A stretch of 64,000 nucleotides of DNA from Tenrec ecaudatus (GCF_050624435.1 NC_134536.1:146598480-146662479), one strand, 5' to 3'; positions 35,165-48,190 are shown, numbered from the stretch's first letter. Notes: generated by a model not told the origin, from the letters alone. Numbers and translations: made by a program.

Positions 35165-35410
35165 GATAGGTCTGTAGAGATAATAATATGCACCAAAAAT
35201 CAAGTCATTGCAAGATAGGCAATGAGTGAGAACACAGTAATGACAACAAAAAGGAAACCAATTACCCATAGAAGAATAAATTAATTTTGGAAGGCAAATG
35301 CTTTGAAAATGATGTGGGCAAAGAATGTACAGATGTGCTTTATACAACTGATGTATGTATGGATTGTGATAAGAGTTGTATGAGTCCCTAATAAAATGCT
35401 TTTTTAAGAA
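35165..35410 (+). mobile_element. LINE 3' tail, plus strand
   Basis: Ends 'gagtccctaataaaatgctttt' after 'gtgctttatacaactgatgtatgtatgg'. Opposite in strand to the LINE piece at its left, so probably a separate insertion into it. Confidence 0.6.
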
Positions 35411-35459
35411 TAAATAAAAGAAAAAATTTTTAAAGAAAGAAAAACCTATACATAGATGA

Positions 35460-36090
35460 AGGTCTGATTTTTAATCTCTAGGTGTGTCCTTCAGTCAGGT
35501 CCAATGGGGTACCATGCTTTGGCCCCAGAGTGTGTCCTTTGTACTACCTCAGGGGCTCCCTGCTCTGCTCCCACGGTTGCTCTGCCACACACTTTTAGTG
35601 GTTTGCCTCAGTGTCATAGGATCAGTCTGGGCCAGTTCTAACCCTGAGTCTCCAGTGTTGTCCCCCTTAGGGCCCTGGGCCATCAATGGATGGTGTGTCT
35701 CGTAGGGGGATCAGCCACATTGTCCACTCTGTCCATTGGCTGTTCAGAGCCGGGATATTGTCCTCCAGGCTTGATGGGCCAGGGTGTGCTCCACTCTCTC
35801 TTCCTCCCCCTTCTTTGCTCCCATTTGCTCTGATCAAACATGCCCCTCTCTCCTAGATGCAGCTTCAGTGCTGTCCTCTGAAGTAAATTCTTCTGGGGGC
35901 AGGGGCAGTTGTCCACATAGCTGGTATGGGAGCCCAGCCCTCAGGCCCCTCCACTGGCTCCCCACTCCTTGCGGGCACACTGCATTCATCTGGCACTGGC
36001 TTTATATCTGGTCCCTCTTTCCCGGTGGAAACACAAACAATATCCTCCCCTTGAGTGGGACAGTCAGGCACCTTTTCTCTGGAGCTTCCC
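35460..36090. other. Stretch between LINE tail and SPTBN5 block, nothing firm
   Basis: No exon was recognised. The pyrimidine-rich text may be the more 5' part of the minus-strand LINE, but I have no second copy in the window to compare with. Confidence 0.3.
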
Positions 36091-36114
36091 TCAGCACCAC
36101 CTTCGGTTGTGTCC

Positions 36115-36300
36115 ATGCCCATGCCCAGGTCCAGGTCCAGGAAAGGCTATGCGCCCTGCAGGATGCTTGGGAGCAGCTCTTTCAGGCCTGGGAACGGTAG
36201 CAAGGGAGACGGCAGGCCATGCACCGCAAGCAGCTCTTCCTCAGACAGTGTGGCATCTGGACAAGATCCTGCAGGCCCTGGAAACAGCTCCCCTCACCAC
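36115..36300 (+). pseudogene. SPTBN5: SPTBN5 spectrin-repeat exon with stop and frameshift
   Basis: Reads VQERLCALQDAWEQLFQAWER, then TAG at 36198-36200. The frame continues as QAMHRKQLFLRQCG, then needs a shift to read DKILQALE. The WEQL...W pattern is a standard spectrin helix. Confidence 0.7.
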
Positions 36301-36779
36301 ACACAGACACACTGACCCCAGGACCTCCAGTCCTCCTTTAGTACCACCCCATCCCCCTTGCTTCCTGGATCACTGGCTGCTATTCTGATACGAAGCTAGA
36401 TAGTGTGTCCTCCCAAGTGGTCAAGGGGACACCTGAGCCTCAGGTCACTCAGGGCCATCTCCTCCCCACCCCTGGCCCCGGCCAGCCAAGCCCTACGCGG
36501 TTTGGTTGGAAATTGATGGGGCTCCTCCCCACCTCGACAGAAGTTGGGGTGTTCCTAACAGCCCCCAGGTTGGAGTGCTCTTCTTCCTCAGGTTCCTTCC
36601 CCTCCTGCTCAGCACCCACCTCCCCACCCCTAGCCGCAGGCCCCTTGATGCACCCCCAGAGAGCCCAGGCTGTAAACCAAGGTTCTGGCAGATGTTGCTG
36701 TCTAGGGTTCCCTTTGAACCACCATCTGTGCCCCTGATCCCCCCCCCCTACCTCTGTGTCACCTCCTTGGCTGCCCCAG

Positions 36780-36866
36780 GTCTCCCAGGAGGCCAGTGCC
36801 CTGGAGGGCTCTGTGGAAGAGGTGGAGTGGCTGATCCAGAATCATGGCACCTTCCAGAGATGCTGA
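36780..36866 (+). pseudogene. SPTBN5: SPTBN5 spectrin-repeat exon without donor
   Basis: Acceptor CCCCAG, then VSQEASALEGSVEEVEWLIQ and NHGTFQR. No GT follows where the exon should end, and TGA comes two codons later. Confidence 0.6.
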
Positions 36867-37299
36867 GCACACAGGACAGGAGGTGATGGCTGGGACGGTC
36901 ATGGGTGTGACCCTGATAAGGCCGGGGTATCCAGACTGTTGGGGACACACGTGTGAGGTGTGTATGCACACCGAACCTGTGCTGGTGGGTGAGGGATTAC
37001 CAAGGAGCCAGGGGCTCCAATCCAGGGCTGGTGACAAAGCAGAGGTGCCCATGCACCCAGAAGCGCATGGGGATGGGGTAGGCCACACTCTGGGGACCAC
37101 AGAGGGCGTTTGGATCTGCCCATATCACATGGCCCCTGCTTCCTTCTGACTGGGAGCCTGGCCAACCCTCAACTGCAGAGCTGAGGGGAGGCCCCCGGGA
37201 CTTATAGTGAGGGCTATGGGCTGTGAGCCAGCCCCAGCAGGGGTACACTCAGTACTCAGGGCTGGGTCCACCTTCCACCTCCCACCTCCCACCACGCAG

Positions 37300-37467
37300 G
37301 AGGCTGCACTGAGAGAGCAGGCCAGGGTGCTGCCAGGCCCCTGGGTTCAGGGCCTGCTGGGCACGATACGAGAGTGGCCGGCTTGAGTGGAGGCCCTGGG
37401 AGAAGGTCAGCGACACGAGCTTTACACCTCTCTGATTACGGCCGGCTCTCTCAGGGCTGCTAGCCAG
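37300..37467 (+). pseudogene. SPTBN5: SPTBN5 spectrin-repeat exon with TGA
   Basis: A full 56-codon block with acceptor GCAG and donor CAG/GTCAGA. It reads EAALREQARVLPG, then GTIREWPA, then TGA (37384-37386), and resumes VEALGEGQRHELYTSL. The frame is held on both sides, so this is a point nonsense change. Confidence 0.7.
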
Positions 37468-37916
37468 GTCAGAAGGCACCCCACCTGAACCCCATTTTAC
37501 CTTTACAAGTGACCTTCAGCCCCACTAGGGGCCAAGGGGCGGCCTGCGGTGGAACGGGATGTGGAGAGTTTAATGGCTTTTCCAGGGGCAAAGCTAGGAC
37601 TGGAGCCCAGGGCCCTTGATTCTCAGACCCGTGTGGACACCTGTCATCCTGATGGGCAGAGTAGACAGGGCCCCAGGGGTGGGTGAGGGGCACCCTCCAC
37701 ATGAGAACCCACCCATGGCCCCTGCCCAGCCACTTCCTAGATCTGAAGACTGATGGGCCTGGGCCCTGTCATCTTGGGTGAAAGAAAAATTATTGTGCTG
37801 TCCCTGAGCCTGGTCAGCATTTCACTCCTTGGCACAGCCCGAGGGGTAGACGGGGTCACCGCTTGGGGCCAAGGCAGTATGAACATCAGGGCACTCATGT
37901 CCCCACCATCACACAG

Positions 37917-38030
37917 GACGGCGACTGGATCCAGGGGTGGGGCCAGCAGCTGGAATAGCCTGTCCCTCTTGGGGACCACAAAGAGAAGCTGATGCGGTTT
38001 CAGAAACACCTGGCCTATGAGACAGAGACC
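37917..38030 (+). pseudogene. SPTBN5: SPTBN5 spectrin-repeat exon with TAG
   Basis: After acceptor ACACAG it reads DGDWIQGWGQQLE, TAG (37956-37958), then GDHKEKLMRFQKHLAYETE in the same frame. Confidence 0.65.
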
Positions 38031-38262
38031 CCATGGAAGGGAGGCAGGAAGGGAATTGACAGGAAGGCCTGGGACCCCTGCTGGGTACTGGTTTTCCATC
38101 CAGCAGCCTTGTCCCCAACACCCGCAGTGTCACTGTGCAGACACTAATCAGACTCTGTCACCTGCCCGAGGCCAAGGCCAAGACCAGCCAGGAAGAAAGG
38201 ATCGAAGAGAACCCTGGGCAGAAGGGCAGAGGCCAAGCCTGTAATGTGCCCGTCCTCCACAG

Positions 38263-38376
38263 GGTGCCCTTGCTAGAGTCCTGGACCTTGGGAAGGATCT
38301 GGAGAGCATGGAGAGGCTGCTGCACAGACACGAGGCCTTGGAGCAGGAGATGGGCCTCCTCCAAGTTCAGGGGCAG
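38263..38376 (+). pseudogene. SPTBN5: SPTBN5 spectrin-repeat exon, open
   Basis: Exactly 38 codons (GALARVLDLGKDLESMERLL ... LQVQGQ) between CCACAG and GTATGC. The block itself is intact. Confidence 0.7.
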
Positions 38377-38590
38377 GTATGCCACTGGTCTAGCATCGGG
38401 GCCAGGCCAGGGGACCTCTTCTGTGGGACCCTGCAGAGGAAGAGCTGAGCCAGTATACTCCCATGCCAGGGGCCTCTTGAGGACAACCTGATCCCCTTCC
38501 TCAGCCTCCGGACTTACCCCATATCCCAAAGCAGAAGGCAGCCCTCCTCTGCCAGAGAAGCCTGGGGTCAGCCCACAGCCTCGGCCACAG

Positions 38591-38644
38591 GTGCCAGCAG
38601 TTTATGGACAGCTGGCAACAGCTCCAGAGCAGAGCCCAGAAGTG
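38591..38644 (+). pseudogene. SPTBN5: SPTBN5 short exon, open
   Basis: Reads CQQFMDSWQQLQSRAQKW between GCCACAG and GTATGG, a helix-A pattern with conserved Trp. Confidence 0.55.
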
Positions 38645-38839
38645 GTATGGACACCCTTTGGGTCCATTTCTTCACTCCTGCCCCCCTTCAGCAATCAAGT
38701 CCCATGCATCTCCTTGACTCCTTGTTTTAGGGCACAAAAGAGACCTTCAGGACAAACAATGTAAAGAAAATATCGATCAAGTCTTAAAAGAGACCACGAC
38801 CACACAATGACCCAGACACATCATCCGTGAAACAAATCC

Positions 38840-39068
38840 AGGGAGACTCATATGTGTGTAAGAAAGAGGTCTACTGGCGATATCTAAAACAGATGGAAAT
38901 AGAGTTACCATATGACCCAGCAACCCCCCACCCCCCTTACTGGGCAAGAAACAAACCAAGGTCAGACATCTGTGCTCCAATGTTCATTGTGGCACAGTTC
39001 ACAATTGCAAGGAATTGGAAACAACCCATATTTCCATCACCTAACAATTGGATTAAAAAGCTGGGGTA
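38840..39068 (+). mobile_element. L1 ORF2 fragment, left half of a split copy
   Basis: accatatgacccagcaaccc, 'tgttcattgtggcacagttcac' and 'attggattaaaaagctggggtac' follow the end of L1 ORF2 in order. It is interrupted by the RPL3 retrocopy and resumes near 40355. Confidence 0.8.
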
Positions 39069-40354
<1,286 letters not shown>

Positions 40355-40560
40355 AAAAAAACTGTGGTACATACATACAATGGAGTACTACGCATCGCTA
40401 AAAAGTAGTGATGAACGTGTGAAGCATATCACTGCATGGGAAGACTGGAGGAAAGCATGCTAAGCGAAGTAAACCAAGCACAAAAGGACAAGTACACATT
40501 GAGTCCACGGAGGTAAGCTTTAAAAAAAATGCAAAAGGGACATAGGGGAAAAGCTACTGT
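40355..40560 (+). mobile_element. L1 fragment, right half of the split copy
   Basis: aaaactgtggtacatacata, 'caatggagtactacgcatcg' and 'caagcacaaaaggacaagtac' continue the L1 text that stops at 39068. The join at aaaaa(g/a)ctg is the target site of the RPL3 insertion. Confidence 0.8.
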
Positions 40561-40784
40561 GTGAACATTCCTGGGGTGAGGACCAGGTAATATGGCAGGG
40601 ACCAGACCAAATTCAGGGATACACATGGTAGACAAATAAAAAAGAGGCGGGGAAAGGAAAAAAAATAATAATAACCCGTATATCTCCGATCTGCCTGCCT
40701 CTGTGCCTTTGCCTGTGCTCACCCTTTCTCTACTTGGCTCGGTCCTACACCTGTTCTTTTGTGTCTGGCTTATGTCATTACCAG

Positions 40785-40990
40785 CAGCCCTGCTGGCGTA
40801 GTGGTTACAAATTGGACTGTGATCTGCAAGACCGGCAGTTCAAATCCACCAGCTGCGCCTTGTGAGAAAGATGAAGCTTTCTACGTCTGTAAAAGAGTTA
40901 CCATCCCCGGAACCCGTGGGGGCAGTTCCACTCTGCCCTTTAGGGTCACCATGTGTCAGAGTTGACTGGATGGCAGTGAGTTGGGAATTT
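40785..40990 (+). mobile_element. AfroSINE, plus strand, full length
   Basis: Begins gccctgctggcgtagtggtt (tRNA-like box A region), passes gcagttcaaatccaccagct (box B region), 'gagaaagatgaagctttct', 'gggcagttccactctgccctttagggtcaccatg', and ends 'ggatggcagtgagttgg'. The best-preserved AfroSINE of the window. Confidence 0.85.
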
Positions 40991-41533
40991 TATTTATTTC
41001 ATTCCCAGCATGTCTTTTCAAGTTTCATTTGTGACCTGACATTTATCCCCCTATTTTAATGAAAGGACACTATTCCGTTCTAGAACTCGAACTCACTGAC
41101 TTGGTCCATCCATCTGTCCACGGACTCAAAGGCGGCTTCCACCTTTGGCTGTCGTAACTATAATGAAGTAATGTCCATAATTTAAAAGAAAACGTTTTGA
41201 CATGATGTTTTTAGGGGACACAGTGAGACCAGAGCATTTGTCCCTGCCGGAGAAGGGACTGGAGGTCAATCCTTTTTTTTTTTCCTTCTTTTTTAAGTGT
41301 CTCTATTCCCATCTACAAAAGATGGGCCCCACTCAGGACTGTATATGGTTTCTCTCCTTGAAACAAAAGAATCCATTGTTGTGCCCATTAACATAGAGGG
41401 GGGAACGAAGCTTACAAGCTAGTGCCCAGAACCTACAGCCACAAGGCTGGTGGCTGGAGGAGGTCTGTGTGCCCACTGTGGCTGCAGGAGGGACAGAGGG
41501 GCCTGCAGGGGGGGGGGGGGCACTGGGCCTCAG

Positions 41534-41631
41534 AGACCGTCCAGGCGAGGCTACAGGAACTGCAGCAGCTCTGGGGCAAGCTGAGGGCCAACTGTAGGAG
41601 GAAGGAGGCCATGCTCCAGGAGGCCTGCAAG
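41534..41631 (+). pseudogene. SPTBN5: SPTBN5 spectrin-repeat exon, open
   Basis: ETVQARLQELQQLWGKLRAN and KEAMLQEACK between CCTCAG and GTGGGG. A poly-G run precedes the acceptor. Confidence 0.7.
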
Positions 41632-41711
41632 GTGGGGCTGTGCACGCCCTGGGCCAGGTTGGATGGGACCTCAGGTTGCCCAGTGCCCACTGCTCACCCC
41701 ACGTCCTGCCC

Positions 41712-41967
41712 CAGGCCCTGCGTACGGGGGAGCATCTGGGAGCTGGAGAGCTGGCTGCATTCTGTGGAGGGGGAGCTGCGAATCCCTGGCAGTGGATAGG
41801 ACCGTCCTGGGGTGGATGAGCTCCTGGGGGCACAGGCAGACGTGGAGGCAGCAGTGGCTGAGCATGCTCAAAGGGCACGGAGCCTGCTGGCCCGGGCCTG
41901 GGCCTTCATTCCTGAAGGGCTCAGCCTCAACGTGGAGGAGCCTGCCCGGCTGCTGCTTCAGAAGTAG
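41712..41967 (+). pseudogene. SPTBN5: SPTBN5 spectrin-repeat exon with TAG
   Basis: Reads WELESWLHSVEGELRIPGSG, TAG (41797-41799), then DRPGVDELLGAQADVEAAVA and further in the same frame to LNVEEPARLLLQK, where a second TAG (41965-41967) follows. Confidence 0.75.
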
Positions 41968-42202
41968 ATCTGCCTGTGCCCCCTCCTCCTTCCCTGCAGG
42001 AATCCCACCCCTGTCCCCAGCACACCCCCTCCCAGCGCTCCTGTGACCAGCATGAGGAGCTCACCTTAAGACTGTCAACCCTGCACCACCACCACCACCA
42101 CACCCCGTATCCCCCCACCCCCACCCCTCACCCCCACCCCCCGCACTGACAGCAGGCTAGAGAGCCTGCGGGAGCCCTGAGGCCCGGAGCCTCCTTTCCC
42201 AG

Positions 42203-42319
42203 TTCTGTAGGGACACTGATGAGGAACTGGCCTGGGTGCAGGAAAAACTGGCCCTGGCCACAGCCCAGGACAACGGCCAGAGTCTGAGCGAGGTGCAGCA
42301 CCTGCAGCAGCAGCACCAG
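42203..42319 (+). pseudogene. SPTBN5: SPTBN5 spectrin-repeat exon, open
   Basis: 39 codons, FCRDTDEELAWVQEKLALAT through VQHLQQQHQ, with acceptor CCCAG and donor CAG/GTGCCA. A good spectrin-repeat match. Confidence 0.75.
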
Positions 42320-42584
42320 GTGCCAGCCCACCCCAGGATCAGAGGGGAGGGTGTCTGCCCCAGCAGGGAGCGAGCACAGGGCCCTGTGTGACCACTGGAG
42401 ACTACGAGAAGACACAATGTGGGGCCCAAGGAGGAGCTTCTGCCTCAGCATGGTTTGGGACATCCTGGGCTCTTTGCTGACCATGGAGACAGGGTCCATG
42501 TCTATGGGGCCCCATAAGGCTTCAAGGGAGTCCCCAAGGAATGGCCTGTTCACATAGCAGCCCTGGAGACCTTGCATACTCCAC

Positions 42585-42796
42585 AGAACTTGGAGCAAGA
42601 GCTGCGCAGCTGGTCCTGGCCCGGGTGGTGGAGGACACAGGGCACAAGCAGCAGGCCGGCCCTTTGCCACCCAAGAGGTGGCAGCCGAGGTGCAGCAGCT
42701 GGAGAGCGCTATGCGCTGCCTGTGCGCAGAGGCAGAGCAGAGGAGGCTGAGGCTACAGCAGGCTCAGGAGGCCCAGCAGCTGCAGATAGATAGAGG
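42585..42796 (+). pseudogene. SPTBN5: SPTBN5 exon with frame changes
   Basis: Spectrin-like text is spread over three frames: NLEQELR, then LVLARVVEDTGHKQQAG, then FATQEVAAEVQQLESAMRCL and EAEQRRLRLQQAQEAQQLQ. At least two frameshifts are needed to read through. Confidence 0.7.
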
Positions 42797-42799
42797 TGA

Positions 42800-43485
42800 G
42801 GGGCACGAAAAGTGGGGGTCTGCCCGGTGTCCAGGGCTCAAGGGGACTCCTATGGGGGACCCAGACTCTCGATGTGCCTAGCAACTCCTCTAAGCGCTCT
42901 CTTGTTCCAAGGCCTCTCTTCCACACGTGTTCAGAGATGAGACCCACTGGGTCCTTTAGCTTTGCTTTCCTACTGTGGCAGAATGGACCCAATGGCAGTG
43001 GGTGTGGGGGTGTCTTCTAAGCCGGTGGCTCTTCTCAGTCGGTTATTGCATTCGAATGTCCTGGAACTTTGAAAAGATACAGACATGCAGCCTCCAATCC
43101 AGAAAAAATCTGAATCTACAGGGGTGGGGCCTAGGCAGAAGCACCTTTTAAAGCTCTCCTGCCAACCCCGCGGGGAGGAGGCAGCACACCCAGGTCCAGT
43201 GGGGAAACAGATAAGCCACTCTGGACAACCGTCTCGCCGGAACCACCGTGTTCTTGTGACATGGGAGAACTTCGTGGGAAAGGGAAAAGAAAAGGCCACA
43301 GGGCTGCAGGGGACCTCGGGGAAGGAGCTGTCTTGCTTCCTGAGAACCAAGACTGCCTTCACAGTAAAATGTGGGAAATAAAAAAGAAACAGGGGGCGGG
43401 CTTCTAAAGAGCAGCCAGGTGGGCCGGTGCACTCCTTCTAAAGGCTACAAACCCAGGCGGGAGGCCATGGCCCGCCCGGCTGTCA
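42800..43485. other. Intronic stretch, nothing recognised
   Basis: Lies between two SPTBN5 blocks. No exon, RNA gene or repeat could be named; open frames here are short and non-conserved. Confidence 0.4.
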
Positions 43486-43644
43486 CCCCAGCTCCTGGAG
43501 GCAGAATCCTGGCTGGCAGAGCAGGGCTGTGCCCTGGACGGCATGAACACGGGCCTCGTGCACTCTGATGCCATGGTTGGAGGCCACCCAGAGTGAGCTG
43601 AAAGGGTTCTGCGGACACCTGGAGGACTTGCAGAAATCAGACAG
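43486..43644 (+). pseudogene. SPTBN5: SPTBN5 exon with frameshift
   Basis: Reads LLEAESWLAEQGCALDGMNT and HSDAMV, then an extra base near 43577 shifts the frame. The continuation TQSELKGFCGHLEDLQKSD is in the next frame and ends at a good GT donor. Confidence 0.7.
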
Positions 43645-44104
43645 GTTGGCAGGGGGTGGGAAACCTAGGGAGCAGGGGGTGGGCAGACAGAGAGGAGAGG
43701 GCAGCAATCCCCTGTGACTTTCCTGATGCAGCCCCACAGTGCTGTCCAGTTGTGGGTGGTGAGGGAGGCCCACGCAGTACGACTATGGGCAGCGGAGACC
43801 CAGGGGTAGTGCCAACTGGAGGGAGAAGCCCTGCTCCTCCACGCCTGACTGTACAGCAAGGTGGCCACTGCCGAGTCCCAGGACTGTGGGCAGGACCTGG
43901 AGGGTGTGGAAGGGAGTCGTGCCGGGAAAGTGGATGGAGGAACGGAGGGTAGGGTAGATGCTGGGTGGGCTGAGGGGGCAGGAGATGCCCTGAGGAGTTC
44001 TAGAACCAGGGCTGAGGGATGTGGGAGCTGTTGGGGCCAGGTGGCCCTTTCGTGAGTTTTAGGAGCTGCCTGAACCCCATCCACATTGACCCTCTCCAGC
44101 CCCA

Positions 44105-44225
44105 CCTTTGGCAGATGCTGGAAGAGAAGTTCAAGGTCTTCTGGGAGAAAGGGCAGAGTGTGGGGCTGCCAGGGTGCAAGCCCTGAGGGAGCTGGCAGGT
44201 GCCCTGGAACTCGCCTCCCCCAGCT
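44105..44225 (+). pseudogene. SPTBN5: SPTBN5 exon with frameshift
   Basis: MLEEKFKVFWEK in one frame, then GERAECGAARVQALRELAGA in another. The splice acceptor TTGGCAG is present. Confidence 0.55.
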
Positions 44226-44364
44226 CCATGGCCCAGAGTCAAGTCCACAGGAGCTGCGTTGATGCCACATGGGTGAGGCTGGACAAGGCAATGAAAGCCC
44301 GCACAGAGGTGGGTGCCCAGAGGGAAAGGCCAGCGACAGCCAAGGGGCTCGGGACACAGGGGCC

Positions 44365-44475
44365 TACCCAGATGTGTGTGCGTGTGTGTGTGTGCTCATG
44401 TGTAGGGGTGGGCATGTGGGTGTGTGCATGCGTACTTCTGTGTGTATTCTTGTGTGCGCATGTGTGTATTAAGGG
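44365..44475. repeat. GT-rich simple repeat
   Basis: Runs of tgtgtgcgtgtgtgtgtg and variants (gtgggtgtgtgcatgcgtac). An alternating purine-pyrimidine tract within the SPTBN5 remnant. Confidence 0.7.
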
Positions 44476-45712
44476 GCATGGCAGCTCCCAGCACCCATCA
44501 GCCTTCCCCGTCCAACCACGCTCCTTCCTGCCCCCAGTTTGGAGTCCTTCAGCGCAGGTCACCCCTTGTGGCAGGAACACGAAGTGGACTCTCCCAATGC
44601 TCCCAGAGCACGGGCCGCAGTTTCGTTGGGGGCACAGGCCTTGTTGGTCTTCTTGCTGACCGCCACTCTTAGAGCTCCCTGCCTCCCCTCCCCACACCCT
44701 CCTTTCTCAGGATCTGGTGTCTCAGTGCACTGAGCACCTGACAGGTCCTGCAACCGAAATCCTGGGGCTGGGTGGCCCCGAGGCCAGCCCTCTCCTCACT
44801 GACTGTTGGAGGTGCTACAGGCAGACCTCCTGACAGGCAGCCCACTCGCTCCCTGAGCCGCCGTCCTCATGTGCTCAGGGCTCCCCATCGTTTTGCCTTC
44901 CTCCCAACATGCGTGTCAAGACCCTTTCCTCCCTCGGGCCCTGCCTGTGGCCCCCGGGCCTCATCAGGAACCTGCTGTGATCAGAGGAAACCATCCATCT
45001 TCTAACCACCGAAGGGCCAGAAGGCGCGAATGTACAGCGATGATAATAGGTAAAGGTCACGGTAAAGTCACAGAGGACAGGAAAGACAGGGGCGAGAGAA
45101 AACAATACAGAGTCAGACATGTTTTATTAGGCATGCTCACTTCAGCTCCTCTTGATGGACCACGTGGAACTGGGAGAAGTGGAACCTTTGCTATCTTGGG
45201 ACGTGTATAGGGAGCCTGGAGACACACCTCTTCAGTAGTGACATGGGTCACAAGGTGGGCGGTATCTATCGTAAGGCCCCTGTACTTGAGCTCACCAAGG
45301 TGAGGAAAGCTAATACCTGCATTGCGGGAAGCTACAAGGGGGGCTGGGTGTCACGGTGGGAAGAGAGGGCAAAAGGATCATATCTGCTTCTACACAGAGA
45401 TACAATCAGCCATGTGCTGACATTAAGGCAGCATAGCTGTTAGCCGAGAATACGTGGGAATGATTTTTAAAGCAGGATAATGTACTTGGACTTTACCTCT
45501 AACTTACCAAAGTAGAGGCTTTCCTACCGTGGAATACCAGCTTTCCAGATTCTCCCTGTTATAAGTTAGGGAATAGAGTCTTCGTCCTATTTCCCTCCGT
45601 GTTAAAGCCCCACAAATCCCCAAGCCACAGTCATTGCTCAAAAGGAGGTGGCCCTGTTCTCAGGGAGAAAGTTGCTGTCCCTCCTTCCCGCTGTGCCTCC
45701 ACCTCCACAAGG

Positions 45713-45835
45713 CGGCGCTCGAGCTGTGGGGCCACATGCAGAAGGTGGTCCTGGAGGAGGGTGCTGTCCTTGGCCATGACCTGGCGTCTGTGGAGGGCCT
45801 CCAGCGCCAGCACCGCCTCCTGCAGGGGAGGGCCC
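45713..45835 (+). pseudogene. SPTBN5: SPTBN5 spectrin-repeat exon without donor
   Basis: KAALELWGHMQKVVLEEGAV and LASVEGLQRQHRLLQ in one open frame. The expected donor after CTGCAG is GGGAGG, not GT. Confidence 0.65.
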
Positions 45836-46044
45836 CAGTCCCTCCCCCCCGCAAGAACGCCTCTTTTTAGGCAATGGATGGATGAGGAGCCCTCACCCCT
45901 AGGGGACCTCAGGCCGGACTGCAGCCTGCCCCTGCCCCCTCTGGGCTGGGGGGTGACGGGCCTGGGCTTGACCTAGGCTGGGGTACAGCCAGGATGGCCT
46001 GCAGAGTCCTGGGTGGAGGAGCATTCCGCCTGCTCTCTGCCAAC

Positions 46045-46262
46045 TGCAGAGGGAGCTGGTGGCTGTGGACGAGGTGGTGGTTCAGATGGGGATGGAGGCC
46101 ATCCAGGTACACCCTGCGGTCCAGGAGGGCCTTCCCGGGCAGCTGGCTGAGGTGCAGGAGGCCTGGGCCACCTGGACATGAAGGCCTGGGAGCAGGGCCA
46201 GCAGCTGGAGTGGGTAGCCCATGGCCACGCCTTCCTCAGGCACTGCCAGGAACTGCTGTATG
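46045..46262 (+). pseudogene. SPTBN5: SPTBN5 exon with frameshift
   Basis: RELVAVDEVVVQMGMEAIQV and LAEVQEAWATW, then a frame change near 46180 before MKAWEQGQQLEWVAHGHAFL. Confidence 0.65.
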
Positions 46263-46394
46263 TGCCATCTCACCTGGATGGGGGCTCGCTCTGTTCCATG
46301 CGGGTGGGGGCACCCAGCTCTTCCCTGCCTCCTCCCTGTTCTGCCCTCTGGCCCTGAGACCTGTTCCCATGCCCTGTCCCCCAACCAGCACTCG

Positions 46395-46560
46395 GGCTCA
46401 AGAGAAGCAGGCGCTAGTCTATATCCTCAGAAGGGCCAGCTGGGGCCAAGGAGACACTGGGGCAGGAGCTCTGCCTGAGAGCCCAGGCAGTGCGGCCGGC
46501 GGGGTAGCAGCTGCTGGACACCAGACACGTCATGGCCCCAAAGATGTGCACGCTGAGGGC
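46395..46560 (+). pseudogene. SPTBN5: SPTBN5 exon with frameshift
   Basis: AQEKQALVYILRR in one frame, then KETLGQELCLRAQAV and QQLLDTRHVMAPKM in another. Confidence 0.55.
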
Positions 46561-46681
46561 TAGGGCCAGAGTGGTGCTTGGCCAGAGCTCCCTTTCCTGC
46601 TTCTCCCTGCTCCACGGTAACCCAGTCCTGCCCCACACAGGCGACACCCTGTGCCCCTCCCAACAGCCCTCTGCCCCCCAG

Positions 46682-46957
46682 GTCACAGTGTCTCCGGGAG
46701 CTGGACAGGCAGCTGCAGGAGCTCCGGACGGTCTGGGCCCTTCACCAGGAGCACTGCCTGGTGAGCCAGGACCAGGAGGAGCTGCGGGGAATGCTGGGTC
46801 AGGCCGAGGTCTGGCTGGCCTCCTGAGAGGACCTCCTGCTAGACCCTGACTGTGGGGTGAGCAGGGATCCGTCCCTTAGAGGGCCACATGCCTGGCACGA
46901 GGACTTGGAAAAGCAGCTGGCAGCCCAGGAGGAGAAGCTCACCCAGCTCCAAATGTA
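46682..46957 (+). pseudogene. SPTBN5: SPTBN5 last recognised blocks, with TGA
   Basis: After CCCCAG: SQCLRELDRQLQELRTVWAL and EELRGMLGQAEVWLAS, then TGA (46824-46826), then EDLLLDPDCG. A further piece DLEKQLAAQEEKLTQLQM follows at 46903-46956. I cannot place the carboxyl-terminal PH region between here and PLA2G4B. Confidence 0.7.
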
Positions 46958-46959
46958 GG

Positions 46960-48190
46960 TGAGGGTGTGGAGGGCGGGACTGAGGAGGGGTTGATGGGCC
47001 TCCACCTGCGGTGGGGTCTCCAGAGCATTGATCTGCCCTGAGGGGCACCCCTTCGGGGAAACAACCGCAGGGTCCTGTCCTCCATGGGCAGTCTGGCTCT
47101 GTGGGGTCCATCACAGCTTCTTCTGCCCAACTGCTCCCTCCACTCCTCCTCCTGGTTTCCCCCTCTGAGAGCGCTGCCCCCAGAGCAAGCCCTGTGGGAC
47201 ACAGAGGGTCACTATGGGTGGAAACCAATCAATAATCTCATGGGTGCAGAGCACACTCTGAGGAACACAGGGGAGGTGACACTAGCTACAGAGAATCTGA
47301 GTGGAGCGAGGGTTTGTAATCCTTGTGTAGGCTGGGGGGGGGGGGGCTGATAGCGGGGGATTGATACCACAGGATCCTGTGGGACTGAAAGTGAGAACCT
47401 GAGGGTGGACGGGCAGAGGGAGTGCCCCATCCTCTGAGGCAGGAAGGTGGTCAGCTAGGGTGAGCACGGAGGCAGATGAGCAGGGGCTGCTGCAGTCACG
47501 CAAATGTCACGTAAGAATCTCACTTTAGTATAAAATGTTTGTCTCCATTGCAAAGCCACGTCTAGCAACTAGGATCCCCTCTCACCCCATCTGGAGCAGA
47601 CGAGTGAAGAAAATCAAAAACTGAAGCAAAGCAGTCCAAAGGACTAACGGACCACCAACACCACAGCCCTCCATCCTTGTCCTGGAGACCAGGAGAGTTA
47701 GATGGTGCCCAGCCACCGCCTCAAACTGCTCTGGTTGAGCTCAAACTGGCAACTTGTGCACACCTTGAAAGCCAATGGAAGTTGACTTCATGAAGAGAGG
47801 GCATTACAAGTTTGACATGGACTGCTGGAACCCTGAGACCAGGGCCCTTCAAATCCAAAACAGAGCCCAGCTCCGGGAATCACCCCTGCCCAAGCAACAG
47901 TCGAGCTGATAAAGTGAACGCATGGCACCTGTGAGGCAAGTGCTTCCCAGAGCAAAGGGGAGCATTTGCCCTCAAAGTTCAGGAGGGAGGGAGGGGCCAG
48001 GGAGGAGGCAAGAAGAGTGCTGTGTTATATTATGAGTGCTGCAAACAAAATGTGTAGAAATTGTTAAACTGCTCTGCATGTTTCCACTTAAAACAAAAAC
48101 CCTCTATATTAAAATTCATATATATGTGCATTATATGTGTGTATATATTTATATATTAGTCAAACCCAAGGTCAGAAAGGCATGCCCCGG
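46960..48190. other. Stretch after the last SPTBN5 block, nothing recognised
   Basis: The last SPTBN5 exons (final repeats and PH domain) would be expected from here to about 51 kb. I cannot identify them. A poly-G run sits at about 47334-47346 and a short AT-rich patch near 48100-48160. Confidence 0.4.

Noticed and set aside
45243-45443. Open frame starting MGHKVGGIYRKAPVLELTK
   Set aside because: It looked like a possible ribosomal-protein retrocopy, but I could not match it to any protein and it has no tail or target repeat.
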